DNA from: Psychromonas sp. MME1
GTDB taxonomy: Bacteria > Pseudomonadota > Gammaproteobacteria > Enterobacterales > Psychromonadaceae
NCBI RefSeq assembly: GCF_041080865.1
Contig: NZ_CP160906.1
Span: 3,371,629 to 3,435,628 of the forward strand
DNA length: 64,000 nucleotides
Reading direction: 5' to 3'
Positions 29,309-39,019 of this stretch are shown here, piece by piece. The translations under genes and the position numbers were made by a program. The first letter of the stretch is position 1, and each line of letters opens with the position of its first letter. The notes beneath the pieces were generated by a model, which saw only the letters and a program-made list of their open reading frames with translations, did no database searches and had not been told where the DNA came from.

Positions 29309-30010
29309 TTATTTTTTGGTGATCATCACTTCTTCTAGTTTAAGACCCGTTAAGCCATTAATCGATCGCCACAAGTAATAAAACACACCCAATAGCATTA
29401 TCATTGATGGTAGCGCAATCATCGGATAACTATATAAGGTCATCTGCCCTAACTGTTGATTAAACTCTTCGGTTCCAGCTGGGCTTGTGACTAGCCATTT
29501 AGCAAGTATGTAATTCATGGTGGCGGAAAATACAAAAGATCCTGCCACCATATAAGTCGCTTTTAATAAACGTTTTTCAAATGTAGCAGTACAGTTGTGG
29601 TCTGCTAACCGTTTTTGTATTTTTTCTACATCCATGACGTCGGGATTGAAGAGCAATGTTTTGATTAAAGGGTAAGGTGTAAAAGTAGATGCCAATACTG
29701 CGATCCCGATCAGCGCCGGAATAGCGGCTTCTTTAATCGCTAACCATTTGTTGTCTAATTCCAGCAAACCGATGCCGCCAGTGAGTAATACGCTGATTAA
29801 TCCTAATAAAGCAATAAAATTAAATTTTTTGTATTTGATTAATTCAAAAATACCCCAGCTAATTGGAAAGGCAAGTGCTGCAATCAAAGCGCCTGTCGCA
29901 CCGAGAAACGCTTCACTGCTTAATTTCATCAGTATCAGTGACGGGATAACAATGCTGACAAGAAGGTCAACCATCGGGCGAGATTTGTGTGTCGGTTTAC
30001 TATTCATCAT
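29309..30010 (-). CDS. Conserved membrane protein (VC0807-like)
   Basis: This is a 233-residue protein with about five to six hydrophobic segments (near residues 13-30, 35-55, 63-82, 90-112, 150-172 and 195-215). A soluble loop with VEKIQKRLADHNCTATFEKRLLKATYMVAG lies between segments four and five. It resembles the uncharacterised VC0807 family of integral membrane proteins. No catalytic motif is evident. It is a single gene between two terminators, and its function is unknown. Confidence 0.65.
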   Translation of the reverse strand: MMNSKPTHKSRPMVDLLVSIVIPSLILMKLSSEAFLGATGALIAALAFPISWGIFELIKYKKFNFIALLGLISVLLTGGIGLLELDNKWLAIKEAAIPALIGIAVLASTFTPYPLIKTLLFNPDVMDVEKIQKRLADHNCTATFEKRLLKATYMVAGSFVFSATMNYILAKWLVTSPAGTEEFNQQLGQMTLYSYPMIALPSMIMLLGVFYYLWRSINGLTGLKLEEVMITKK

Positions 30011-30131
30011 TTTTTGGGCACTTTGGGTTGTGGTTTATCGCTAATTATCTTTTATAACATAAAAGAGGGAAGTCGGCATGCTTCGTCATGGGAATTTTAA
30101 CCCGTAGTCGCTCCGGTATATTTTGTTGTGT

Positions 30132-30161
30132 AAAAAAATGGCCTGTAAAAACAGACCATTT
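30132..30161 (-). terminator. Terminator of ssb
   Basis: On the minus strand AAATGGTCTG and CAGGCCATTT form a stem followed by seven T, about 30 bases after the ssb stop codon. Confidence 0.85.
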
Positions 30162-30192
30162 GTAATGTAAATCAATTTTTATTTATGCATTC

Positions 30193-30807
30193 CTAGAACG
30201 GAATATCATCATCGAAATCCATTGAAGGCTCGTTATAAGGTGCGGGTGCTTGCTGTGGCGCTTGGCTAGCTGGCTGACGTTGTTGCGGTGCTGGCTGCTG
30301 GTAAGCGGGTGCCGCTTGCTGTGGTGCTGCTTGTTGAGGTTGACGGTAAGCAGGCGCCATTTGTGGAGCTGCTGCTTGCTGTGGAGCGTTACCCCAGCTT
30401 TGTTGTGGCGCTTGATTATTTGCTTGGGCATTATTCGCTTGGTATGGTGCTTGTCCTGATGCTGGATTGCGTGAATCCATCATCTGGATCTCATCTACAA
30501 CAATTTCAGTTGTGTATCTGTCTTGGCCATCTTGCCCCTGCCATTTACGCGTTTGTAATTTACCCTCTACGTAAATTTTCGCCCCTTTTTTCAAGTATTC
30601 GCCGCACATTTCACCAAGGCGATTAAAGACAGTTAAACGGTGCCATTCTGTTTTTTCTTGACGATCGCCTGTTTGCTTATCTTTCCAACTTTCAGTGGTG
30701 GCAAGTGTTAAGTTTGCGACGGCATTACCATTAGGCATATAACGCATTTCTGGATCTTTACCTAGGTTACCGACTAATACCACTTTGTTTACACTACGGT
30801 TAAACAT
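30193..30807 (-). CDS. ssb: Single-stranded DNA-binding protein
   Basis: SSB coats single-stranded DNA during replication, repair and recombination. The 204-residue protein has the OB-fold (about 4-110; [49 protein letters not shown]), then a low-complexity linker of glutamine, proline and alanine (about 115-190). The acidic tip FDDDIPF recruits partner enzymes. The linker has unusually repetitive QQAAPQ-like units. It is monocistronic with its own terminator. uvrA, the usual divergent neighbour, is absent here; a YajR-like transporter gene takes that place. Confidence 0.97.
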   Translation of the reverse strand: MFNRSVNKVVLVGNLGKDPEMRYMPNGNAVANLTLATTESWKDKQTGDRQEKTEWHRLTVFNRLGEMCGEYLKKGAKIYVEGKLQTRKWQGQDGQDRYTTEIVVDEIQMMDSRNPASGQAPYQANNAQANNQAPQQSWGNAPQQAAAPQMAPAYRQPQQAAPQQAAPAYQQPAPQQRQPASQAPQQAPAPYNEPSMDFDDDIPF

Positions 30808-30857
30808 CTTTTTGCTCCGCTTGATTCTTGATGTTAATGATTAGTTAACAATCATCA

Positions 30858-32225
30858 TTATTGATTGCCTAAAATTTCTTTCGCTTTGGCTAGTGCAAAG
30901 ACTTGGTTGTTTACTTTGATATAAACTGTTTGCTCTTCGATAATGACAACGACCTCTAAGACGCCATCAAGAAGTAGCAATTGATCCGTTAAAAGGGTTG
31001 CGTGTTGCTCATCTTTGATCTTTGCTGTGCAGCTATGGGTGCGAATTTTACTTGGGTTATGTATTTTCCATGAGATTAAAAACCACAACAAAAGCAATCC
31101 AGCCAAACATAAAAACAAGCCACTGCTGCCAACTAGTTTATAGGATAACCCACCCACAATGCCACCGAAAAATGCACCAAGAAACTGATACGTGCTGTAG
31201 ATCCCCATTGCACTGCCTTTTGCACCTGCAGGAGCAAGCATGGAGATAAACGCGGGTAGTGAAGCTTCTAAAAAATTAAAGGCGGTAAAATAGAGTAAAA
31301 TAGCAATAAACATCGTTGCTATTGAATGCGATGTGAATGCAATAGCAATAAAGCTCGCTGCCATTAGGACGATGGCGAATAGATAAAACTGCTTATTCAT
31401 ATTTTTTCGTGCCGCAATAATGAGCATCGGAATAATTAATATAAATGAGAGTAACAAAGCAGGGAGGTAGATATGCCAATGCTCTGCTGAGCTTAAGTGC
31501 ATATTTTGTAATTTCAATGGTAACACCACAAACATCGCTGTAAGCGCAAGGTGTAATATAAAAATGCCTATATTGAGTCGTTGTAGCTGACTGTTTTTAA
31601 TTAACTGTCCGAGCAGTGCTGGTACCGCAATTGTCTCTCCTCGAGGCGCTCTGCTAATAACGTGAGGGACTAAAAAGTGGACAATAGCAATACCGCTTAA
31701 TGCGCCTGCTGCGGTAATTAAAAATAGGCCGTGTAGACCAATTAACGGCGCTAAAATGGGGCCTGCAACCATGGCGAGTGTAAAGGCAAGGCCAATGCTG
31801 ATACCTATCATACCCATTGCTTTGGATCGTTGTTCCTCTCGGGTCGCATCGGCCGCGAGCGCTAAAATAGCACTGGCTATTGCCCCCGCCCCTTGTAATG
31901 CTCGACCAGCGGTGACTCCGTAAACACTTTCCGAATAGGCGGCAACTAAACTGCCCAAGGCAAAAAGAAGTAATCCTGCAAAAATAATCGGTCGACGACC
32001 AAATTTGTCAGAGAGAATGCCCGCCGGAATTTGCAGTAAGGCTTGGGTTAACCCATATGCTCCGATGGCAATACCCACCCATATTGGCGAGTAGCCTATG
32101 AGATGTTGCCCGTAAATAGCAAAAACAGGCATGATCATGAATAGGCCAAGCATACGTAGGGCAAAAACGAGAGAGAGAGAGAGGGCCGTTCGTTTTTCGA
32201 TCGGGGTTAAAGCATCCGCTTGCAT
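30858..32225 (-). CDS. yajR: YajR-like MFS transporter with C-terminal soluble domain
   Basis: This 455-residue major facilitator protein has twelve hydrophobic helices and conserved motif A (GILSDKFGRRPII) between helices 2 and 3. RALQGAGAIASA marks helix 4. After helix 12 there is a roughly 60-residue soluble tail (KDEQHATLLTDQLLLLDGVLEVVVII) typical of the ferredoxin-like YAM domain of E. coli YajR. Substrates of this group are not established. The gene ends about 50 bases before ssb on the same strand, and could share transcription with it. Confidence 0.8.
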   Translation of the reverse strand: MQADALTPIEKRTALSLSLVFALRMLGLFMIMPVFAIYGQHLIGYSPIWVGIAIGAYGLTQALLQIPAGILSDKFGRRPIIFAGLLLFALGSLVAAYSESVYGVTAGRALQGAGAIASAILALAADATREEQRSKAMGMIGISIGLAFTLAMVAGPILAPLIGLHGLFLITAAGALSGIAIVHFLVPHVISRAPRGETIAVPALLGQLIKNSQLQRLNIGIFILHLALTAMFVVLPLKLQNMHLSSAEHWHIYLPALLLSFILIIPMLIIAARKNMNKQFYLFAIVLMAASFIAIAFTSHSIATMFIAILLYFTAFNFLEASLPAFISMLAPAGAKGSAMGIYSTYQFLGAFFGGIVGGLSYKLVGSSGLFLCLAGLLLLWFLISWKIHNPSKIRTHSCTAKIKDEQHATLLTDQLLLLDGVLEVVVIIEEQTVYIKVNNQVFALAKAKEILGNQ

Positions 32226-32365
32226 TCGTCTTCCATGTTGAGGCTAATTATTACGAAGCAGGATAATAACATGCAGATACGCTTTTGGGGCCTCCTTTTT
32301 TAGCGCAATAGTCGATAATATTCTTTATACTGCCCCTATCTTACTATTCATTTTTGGAGTATTCA

Positions 32366-33208
32366 GTGCTGAGCTATCGTCACTCTTTTCATGCAGGAAA
32401 TTTTGCCGATGTGTTAAAACACACGGTTGCCGTCTCTATTTTGGATTATATGCTGAAAAAGGATAAGCCACTTTGTTATTTAGATACCCATTCTGGGTGT
32501 GGCGCATATTCATTGCACTCTCAGGAAGCATTAAAAACCAAAGAGTATAACAACGGGATTTTTCCATTATGGGGGCGCAATGATTTACCTGCAGCCGTTG
32601 CCAATTATATGCAACAGGTTGTTGAGTTTAATGCCGATAGTGAATTAAAGCACTACCCTGGTTCTCCAAGTATCGCTTGGCAGATGTTACGCGATCAAGA
32701 TCGTCTGTTTTTATTTGAACTACATCCTAATGAATTTACTAATATGCGTGAAAATTTTTCTGGGCAACGACAGATAAAAATGGCTAAAAAGGATGGTCTA
32801 GAAGGATTAATCGCGAATATGCCGCCCAAAGAGCGCCGAGGTTTTATCTTAATTGATCCCTCCTATGAAATTAAAAGCGAATATGAGCAAGTCGTTGAGA
32901 CCTTGGTTGAGGCGGTGCGTCGCTTTGCCACTGGTACTTATGCGCTTTGGTATCCCGTGGTTAATCGCAGTGTGATCAACAAAATGGAGCGCGCCTTAAA
33001 AAATTCAGGTATTCGCAACATACAACTCTTTGAGTTGGCGATTGAAGCCGATTCTAATGAAAAAGGGATGACATCCAGTGGGATGATTGTGATTAATCCA
33101 CCTTGGACATTGCAAAAAGAGATGCAGGAATCGTTGCCATTTTTAGCCAAGACATTGGGCATAAACGGGCAAGGTTTTTACCGTAATGAGGTGTTAGTGG
33201 CAGAGTAA
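32366..33208 (+). CDS. rlmJ: 23S rRNA (adenine-2030-N6)-methyltransferase RlmJ
   Basis: RlmJ methylates A2030 of 23S rRNA using S-adenosylmethionine. GTG 32366 (VLSYRHSFHAGNFADVLKH) is chosen because it matches the family N-terminus and has GGAG at proper distance; a frame open from 32354 is longer by four residues. The SAM-binding segment is YLDTHSGCGAYSL. Family blocks ATGTYALWYPV and GMTSSGMIVINPPW are present. The catalytic motif IV, expected as DPPY, reads DPSY (residues 164-167; serine codon TCC at 32861-32863). The aspartate and tyrosine are kept. Length is 280 residues, as in E. coli. Confidence 0.93.
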   Translation: MLSYRHSFHAGNFADVLKHTVAVSILDYMLKKDKPLCYLDTHSGCGAYSLHSQEALKTKEYNNGIFPLWGRNDLPAAVANYMQQVVEFNADSELKHYPGSPSIAWQMLRDQDRLFLFELHPNEFTNMRENFSGQRQIKMAKKDGLEGLIANMPPKERRGFILIDPSYEIKSEYEQVVETLVEAVRRFATGTYALWYPVVNRSVINKMERALKNSGIRNIQLFELAIEADSNEKGMTSSGMIVINPPWTLQKEMQESLPFLAKTLGINGQGFYRNEVLVAE

Positions 33209-33232
33209 CTCGCTATTGGTGTGCCCTAAAAT

Positions 33233-33264
33233 GTTGTTGTCGAGGTTGTCACCTTGACAACAAC
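33233..33264. terminator. Convergent terminator rlmJ / membrane-protein gene
   Basis: A strong GTTGTTGTC...GGT / ACC..GACAACAAC hairpin with a 4-base loop sits between two convergent genes. A TTTAATTTT tail follows on the plus strand. Confidence 0.75.
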
Positions 33265-33265
33265 T

Positions 33266-34762
33266 TTAATTTTCATCTTCCTCATAGCTATGTACGTTAA
33301 TTTTGGGGCGACGTTTTAAATGTAAAAGATTTTTTAGGGTCGAGTAACGTTCCTGTTGTTTACCATCAGGGGATTCTGATTCGCCCGCACTTTCCAATGA
33401 AATGATCCCCGTACGATTCATGGTCAGGCGATAACGTTCAAATTGTTCAAAGTAACTATCTTGATTAAGTGCGATTACGATATTGATTTGATAGCGACGT
33501 TCAATCACGGTGCTTTGAATTTTTTCGCGGTTAGAGCTGGGGTCGATTTGTTCGTAAACTTTGCCTCTTCCTCGCTCTAAATAGCGAGAAAAATGGCGTA
33601 AACTAAAAATAATTGTTTCATCTAAGGTGTCATATCCCGCTTGGAATTTAGCTTTACTGACTTTTGTTTCAATGCGATAGTGTAATAGTTCGGCACTCTG
33701 TTTATTTTGCGTATGGCGTTTCGCTAATAACTCCTGTGCTTGAATTGGCAGCTTCTCTGCCTTGGTGTAATCCAACCAAATTCTTTGCCAAGCAATTTCT
33801 GATTTGCTGAGGGAGTCTATGACGGTGCGCGCCCATTTCGGTTTTCCTTTACGTATCCAATCCCACAGTATTTTTTTAAAATCTTCCTTAAAGACTTCAC
33901 GCACACCGTAAATAACGGATAGCACGAAAATCATTAAAGAGGTGATATTACTAAGTGCACCTTGCGTTTTTATGATGAGTACTAAGACGATCGCCATAAT
34001 GATAGCCGTTGCGATACCCGTTACAAATTTTCGCGTAATGTTGCCAAGTTCTTGGCTTTCACTTTTAAAAATAACCGCGTACTCAATTAAGCGGCGTAAA
34101 AGACGCATTTTATTGGCAATACGGTTAGCATCGTTGATCGTCGCTGTGGAGTTATAGGCTTTTTCTGCTCGATATTTATTTTCTTGGTTACAGATGTTAA
34201 GCAGTGCTGTGCGGCTATCACTGAATTCGCTGTGCCGTGGTCTGTTTGCCAACATCCCTAAAATGCTCTGTTCAGTATACCAAGATAGATAGTTATCAAC
34301 ATTGGCGAAAAGCGGTAACAGTTTGGGGTTACTGGGCATATTGGTGCGATTTTTATTTAAAATGGTTAAGCAGTGTTCGGCCATATCAATCGCGGCATGG
34401 TAATAATCTGCTAAGTGTTCACCATCATCAATATTCATGGTTTCATTGATATCTGTATCGAGGGCGGTAATATATTGATAGGCAAACTGATTTAAGTTGG
34501 ATTGATATTCTAGGGCGCTGCGATTCATACGTGTTGCAAAACGGGTATGTAACAGGGGTAAATGCAGGCCATCGGTGAAATAAGCGCGACGGCTTTTTAT
34601 CCCTGCGTTATAATAATCTTCTTCCGATAAGGTTTTTCTATTGATGCCCATCTCTTTCGGTAGAGAGAAGTAAACATCAATACGGCGTTGTTCACCCTTG
34701 CTCATTTGATGGTTGAACTTAAGTGATAGTTTATCTTCTTGTGTTAGTTGAAATTTACGCAC
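33266..34762 (-). CDS. Uncharacterised two-helix membrane protein
   Basis: I do not recognise this 498-residue protein. A mostly alpha-helical, charged N-terminal region (1-240) is followed by two adjacent hydrophobic helices (about 246-264 and 270-287). A basic, lysine/arginine-rich C-terminal region (about 290-498) with beta-like strands near the end (RRYQINIVIALNQDSYFEQFERYRL) comes last. There is no signal peptide; the hairpin of two helices would anchor it to the inner membrane with both large parts in the cytoplasm. No catalytic motif is obvious. It is the only gene on the minus strand between rlmJ and the pyrophosphohydrolase-like gene, so context does not help. Confidence 0.7.
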   Translation of the reverse strand: MRKFQLTQEDKLSLKFNHQMSKGEQRRIDVYFSLPKEMGINRKTLSEEDYYNAGIKSRRAYFTDGLHLPLLHTRFATRMNRSALEYQSNLNQFAYQYITALDTDINETMNIDDGEHLADYYHAAIDMAEHCLTILNKNRTNMPSNPKLLPLFANVDNYLSWYTEQSILGMLANRPRHSEFSDSRTALLNICNQENKYRAEKAYNSTATINDANRIANKMRLLRRLIEYAVIFKSESQELGNITRKFVTGIATAIIMAIVLVLIIKTQGALSNITSLMIFVLSVIYGVREVFKEDFKKILWDWIRKGKPKWARTVIDSLSKSEIAWQRIWLDYTKAEKLPIQAQELLAKRHTQNKQSAELLHYRIETKVSKAKFQAGYDTLDETIIFSLRHFSRYLERGRGKVYEQIDPSSNREKIQSTVIERRYQINIVIALNQDSYFEQFERYRLTMNRTGIISLESAGESESPDGKQQERYSTLKNLLHLKRRPKINVHSYEEDEN

Positions 34763-34888
34763 TCATCTCTCCCTGTGTGATTGAGCCATTATAAATTGTG
34801 TTAGTTGAATTTCCGACTTCTTTGTCGGATTATTTTATTATTTCGCCTTTATTGTATATTATCGCCCCTTTTTGATAGGTTACTCGCC

Positions 34889-35464
34889 ATGAAATTATGT
34901 CAACTTACACAACCCATTTTTGATCACCTCTATAGTGATATTTCACAGTTTCGAGCAACCTTTGACCTGCCCTGTAATGATCCCACTTCGTTGGATGCGC
35001 AAGCCGATACTTTACATACCTCGTTAATCATCGAAGAGCTGACTGAGCTAGCGGAAGCGGATTGTAAAGTTGAACAGGCCGATGCGATTGTCGATAGTGT
35101 TTATGTTTTAATGGGGCGATTAGTACATCTTGGTGCGAAAAAAGTAGAAGATAATATTGCCATTAGTTACTTGATTGAGCTGTTATTAAATGTGGCGAAA
35201 CAGAGAGAGATCGATTTCATTCCCTGTTGGGATGAGGTGCATGCCAGTAATATGAGTAAGGTTTGTCGTGATCAGCAAGAGTATCAAGAAACGCAGGCTT
35301 TTTATGCCAAGCAGGGCGTTGAGTTAATCGATAGCATTAAAGGGGATTTTGTCATTGCGAAGTGCGCGAAAGATGTCGAGTTACAGGGTAAAATTGTTCG
35401 CCAAGGCAAGGTACTTAAGTCGGTTTATTATCGCCCCGCAGATTTAGCGCCGCTAGTGCTGTAG
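34889..35464 (+). CDS. MazG/PRA-PH-like NTP pyrophosphohydrolase
   Basis: This is a 191-residue protein from ATG 34889 (MKLCQLTQPIFDHLY); an in-frame start at 34805 adds a hydrophobic leader that is untypical. The N-terminal 110 residues show the all-alpha NTP-PPase pattern: EELTELAEAD followed by EQADAIVDSVYVLMG, the metal-binding EExxE and ExxxD type arrangement. The central part (PCWDEVHASNMSK) resembles the phosphoribosyl-ATP pyrophosphatase-like proteins of Vibrio and Shewanella. Such enzymes hydrolyse nucleoside triphosphates or house-clean damaged nucleotides; the substrate is unknown. It ends at a hairpin shared with metE. Confidence 0.7.
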   Translation: MKLCQLTQPIFDHLYSDISQFRATFDLPCNDPTSLDAQADTLHTSLIIEELTELAEADCKVEQADAIVDSVYVLMGRLVHLGAKKVEDNIAISYLIELLLNVAKQREIDFIPCWDEVHASNMSKVCRDQQEYQETQAFYAKQGVELIDSIKGDFVIAKCAKDVELQGKIVRQGKVLKSVYYRPADLAPLVL

Positions 35465-35486
35465 TTACTAATATTGTTATGAACAA

Positions 35487-35511
35487 TGATAGCAGCTCGT
35501 TGCTGCTATCA
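35487..35511. terminator. Convergent terminator before metE end
   Basis: The perfect 10-bp stem TGATAGCAGC / GCTGCTATCA with a TCGTT loop is followed by an AATTATTTT tail. It serves the plus-strand gene and the convergent metE. Confidence 0.75.
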
Positions 35512-35530
35512 ATTATTTTACATGTAACGA

Positions 35531-37843
35531 TTAACTTGCGCGTAATTGCTGCGCGGCCCTAACCATATTTTCTAAGGCGGGGATCACCTCTTCCCAACGT
35601 CTGGTTTTTAAACCGCAGTCTGGATTTACCCAAAGTTGTTGTGTAGGAATACGCTCTGCCGCTTTTTCCATCAGAGAGACTATCTGGTCGACATTGGGAA
35701 TGTTCGGCGAGTGAATATCGTAAACACCTGGGCCAATGCCGTTCGGGTAATTAAACTCTTCAAACACATCTAACAATTGCATGTCTGAGCGCGATGTTTC
35801 GATGGTGATCACATCGGCATCCATATCCGCAATGGCTTGCATAATATCGTTAAATTCGGAATAACACATGTGTGTATGTATTTGCGTTTTATCTTTCACG
35901 CCATTCGCACTGATGCGGAAGGCTTCGATTGCCCATGCTAAATATTGCTGCCATTGTGAACGGTGTAGCGGTAATTTTTCACGCAATGCGGCTTCATCAA
36001 TTTGGATGATATCAATGCCCGCTTTTTCTAAATCTAAAACCTCTTCGCGAATCGCTAGGGCTATTTGATTACAGGTCTGTTGTAGCGGTTGATCGTCACG
36101 TACAAAGGACCAGTTTAGAATAGTCACCGGGCCTGTTAACATCCCTTTTACTTTTTTTTCTGTGAGAGATTGCGCGTAACTTGCCCATTCTACGGTCATT
36201 GCCTGTGGGCGAGATACATCGCCAAATAGAATCGGTGGTTTAACACAACGAGATCCGTAGGATTGTACCCAAGCAAATTGTGTAAAGACGAAACCCTCGA
36301 GCAATTCACCAAAATATTCAACCATATCATTACGCTCTGCTTCACCATGTACTAGTACATCTAGGCCAAGTTTATTTTGTGCATCGATACAAAAAGCGAT
36401 GGTTTTTTTAATGCTATTTTTATACTGGGTTTCATTAATATCACCTAAACGTTTCGCTTTGCGTAATCCGCGAATTTCATTGGTCTGAGGGAATGAACCT
36501 ATGGTGGTGGTCGGGTAGCGGGGTAGGTTTAAATAGGCTTGTTGTAATGGCTCGCGTTGCGCAATACTCTGTTTGCGTTTACCCAACTCTGGTGTGATAT
36601 TGGCGAGCTGTTTCTGCACCTCAAAGTTATGTACACGGGGGCTGTTGTGGCGACTATCAATACAGAGTTTATTGTACTCAAAGGCGGTTTTAACTTCGTC
36701 CAAACCGAGGTTTAAGGCGCGCCCAATAAGATTAAGCTCTTGTAATTTTTGTACTGCAAAAGCAAGCCATGATTTTATTTCATAATCCAGTTCTTGTTCA
36801 CTGTTGAGATCAACGGGAACGTGTAGTAATGACGAGCTTGGGGCAAGCCATAGGCGATCCTGCAATTGTTCATGAATCGGTGCGAGCGTGGCATAAAGTT
36901 TATTGAGATCTGTTTTCCAAATGTTACAGCCATTGATAACACCTAAGGATAATATTTTATCTTTGCCTAGATAATGAATCGCATCTGCAATCTCATTTTC
37001 TGCATTGATAGCGTCAATATGTAAACCTGCAACGGGGAGTTCACAGGCAAGTGGAAGATTATCCTTTAGCTCTGCAAAATAGGTGGTGAGTAATAGCTTC
37101 ACCTTACTTTCACTGAGTGCTTGATAAGCCGTTTTTAGCGCCTCTTGCCACTGCGTTGCAATTTCTAATACTAAAATCGGCTCATCAATTTGTACCCAAG
37201 TGATATTTTTTTCTGCTAATAGCGTTAACAGTTCGGCGTAGACAGTAATAAGTTGCGGCAGTAAATCGAGTTTATTACTGTTATCTTTCTCTTTGCCTAA
37301 CCACAGGTAGGTGATGGGGCCAATGATCACAGGCTTAACATTGTTATTAATTTGTTGTAGTTCGCTAATTTGTTCTAGCAACTTTTCTGCGTGTAATGAA
37401 AAATGTGTCGCGCTCGTAAATTCGGGAACAATGTAGTGGTAATTGGTGTTAAACCATTTGGTCATCTCACCTGCTTGTGTTTCACCCGATTGTGGATGAA
37501 TTGCCGAACAGCAATTTTTTTTCTGTGAGCGGCCACGGGCGACACGGAAGTAGGTATCTAAATTCTGACTGTCGTTATCTTGTTTTGCCCGTTCGGGGAT
37601 ATTGCCAAGTAAGAAACTGGTATCGAGGACTTGGTCATAAAGAGAAAAGTCTCCCACGGTATGCAAACACAAATCTAAGGCTTGTTGGTCGAGCCAATTT
37701 TGTTGACGTAATTGTGCTGCTGTTGCTTGTAGCTGTTGTTCACTAGAGTCGCCACTCCAAAAACTTTCGAGGGCAAATTTGAGTTGGCGTTTATTGCCAA
37801 TGCGCGGAAAACCGAGGTGATGTATTTTAGCCATAGTATTCAT
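35531..37843 (-). CDS. metE: Cobalamin-independent methionine synthase
   Basis: MetE transfers the methyl group from 5-methyltetrahydropteroyltriglutamate to homocysteine without B12. The 770-residue protein has the N-terminal and catalytic TIM-barrel halves. Conserved blocks include [13 protein letters not shown] at the start, [29 protein letters not shown] and [13 protein letters not shown]. The zinc site is spread over HTHMCYSEF (His and Cys) and NPDCGLKTR (second Cys). The gene is divergent from metR, its expected activator. Starts at ATG 37843 or the in-frame ATG nine bases later would both be acceptable. Confidence 0.97.
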   Translation of the reverse strand: MNTMAKIHHLGFPRIGNKRQLKFALESFWSGDSSEQQLQATAAQLRQQNWLDQQALDLCLHTVGDFSLYDQVLDTSFLLGNIPERAKQDNDSQNLDTYFRVARGRSQKKNCCSAIHPQSGETQAGEMTKWFNTNYHYIVPEFTSATHFSLHAEKLLEQISELQQINNNVKPVIIGPITYLWLGKEKDNSNKLDLLPQLITVYAELLTLLAEKNITWVQIDEPILVLEIATQWQEALKTAYQALSESKVKLLLTTYFAELKDNLPLACELPVAGLHIDAINAENEIADAIHYLGKDKILSLGVINGCNIWKTDLNKLYATLAPIHEQLQDRLWLAPSSSLLHVPVDLNSEQELDYEIKSWLAFAVQKLQELNLIGRALNLGLDEVKTAFEYNKLCIDSRHNSPRVHNFEVQKQLANITPELGKRKQSIAQREPLQQAYLNLPRYPTTTIGSFPQTNEIRGLRKAKRLGDINETQYKNSIKKTIAFCIDAQNKLGLDVLVHGEAERNDMVEYFGELLEGFVFTQFAWVQSYGSRCVKPPILFGDVSRPQAMTVEWASYAQSLTEKKVKGMLTGPVTILNWSFVRDDQPLQQTCNQIALAIREEVLDLEKAGIDIIQIDEAALREKLPLHRSQWQQYLAWAIEAFRISANGVKDKTQIHTHMCYSEFNDIMQAIADMDADVITIETSRSDMQLLDVFEEFNYPNGIGPGVYDIHSPNIPNVDQIVSLMEKAAERIPTQQLWVNPDCGLKTRRWEEVIPALENMVRAAQQLRAS

Positions 37844-37933
37844 TAATCCTGTAAATTGAGATAGTCATTGATGTTATGAAGGATTGTATTTACTATTGTT
37901 CATGAAAAATAATGATTAATTACGCGTAAACAA

Positions 37934-37946
37934 TGAGAAAATTTCA
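37934..37946. promoter_or_regulatory. Possible MetR-binding site
   Basis: TGAG-AAAAT-TTCA fits the known MetR half-site consensus TGAA-N5-TTCA with one mismatch. It lies in the 105-base metE/metR divergent region, next to the metR start. Inference from consensus and location. Confidence 0.4.
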
Positions 37947-37948
37947 TA

Positions 37949-38836
37949 ATGATTGAGCCGTCGCATTTAAAAATCATGGTCGCATTGCATGAAAAAGGGA
38001 CATTGATACAGGCTGCGGATAGTTTATGTTTAACCCAGTCGGCCTTGTCTCATCAAATCCGCTATTTGGAAAAGAAGTTAAATGTAAAACTTTGGCAGCG
38101 TTATGGGCGGCGTTTGCGCCTAACCCCCGCTGGGGAATTGTTACTGAAAGTAGCGCAACAGGTGATGCCGACGTTGACGCAAACTGAGATGACTTTAAAA
38201 GCGATGGGTGAAGGGCTGCAGGGCTTATTGCGCATCGGTGTAGAATGTTATCCCTGTCATGAATGGTTAACGCAAGTCGTGGCGCAGTTTTTACAAACTC
38301 AGGCGAATATCGATATTGATATTATTCGTCGCTTTCAATTTTCCGGTGTCAATGGACTATTAAACCATCAGGTCGATCTCTTAATTACTCCGGATTTTAT
38401 CGACAATAAAAACCTGCATTTGCAGCGATTATTTGACTATGAACAGGTGCTCGTTGTGCCAATCGACCATGTTTTGGCTAACAATGAGTACATTCACCCC
38501 GAGCAACTGAGTAATGAAACGTTAATTACTTTCCCCATCGATAGAGAGCGGTTAGATATTTTTCATCTATTTCTTTGGCCTGCCAATATTGAACCTAAGG
38601 TGCATAAACAGATCGAGTCCTTAGCTATTATGTTACAAATGGTTGAACATCAACGAGGCGTGTGTGTATTACCTGAGTGGTTAGCAAACAGTTACAGCCA
38701 GCAGTATCAGGTGAAAAAAATGCGTTTAGGTAAAGTGGGTATTTTTAAAACCTTGTATGCCGCAATTAAAAAGGAAGATAAAAACATTCCATATATTGAT
38801 GCTTTTATTAAACTCGGTATAGAAAATGCTGTCTAG
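37949..38836 (+). CDS. metR: LysR-type activator MetR
   Basis: MetR activates metE and other methionine genes, with homocysteine as co-effector. The 295-residue protein begins with a LysR helix-turn-helix (LKIMVALHEKGTLIQAADSLCLTQSALSHQIRYLEKK, here residues 7-43) and a two-lobe effector domain including GLLRIGVECYPCHEWL. The last is a MetR-type stretch. Divergent placement beside metE is the classical arrangement. No frameshift or odd residue is seen. Confidence 0.93.
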   Translation: MIEPSHLKIMVALHEKGTLIQAADSLCLTQSALSHQIRYLEKKLNVKLWQRYGRRLRLTPAGELLLKVAQQVMPTLTQTEMTLKAMGEGLQGLLRIGVECYPCHEWLTQVVAQFLQTQANIDIDIIRRFQFSGVNGLLNHQVDLLITPDFIDNKNLHLQRLFDYEQVLVVPIDHVLANNEYIHPEQLSNETLITFPIDRERLDIFHLFLWPANIEPKVHKQIESLAIMLQMVEHQRGVCVLPEWLANSYSQQYQVKKMRLGKVGIFKTLYAAIKKEDKNIPYIDAFIKLGIENAV

Positions 38837-39019
38837 CCATCGAAAATGCGGCTCATAGAGATGCGATGATAGTAACCCCAACCGTTAATCAAATTTAAGT
38901 TAACTTAAATTGCGGGGAGGGGCGCAAAATGGCAATATATTTTCACGTTATTAGGAAATTTTACTATTCTTAAGAGTTGAGCCTCAATCATATTGGGAAA
39001 GATAAAGGGAATTAATTCG

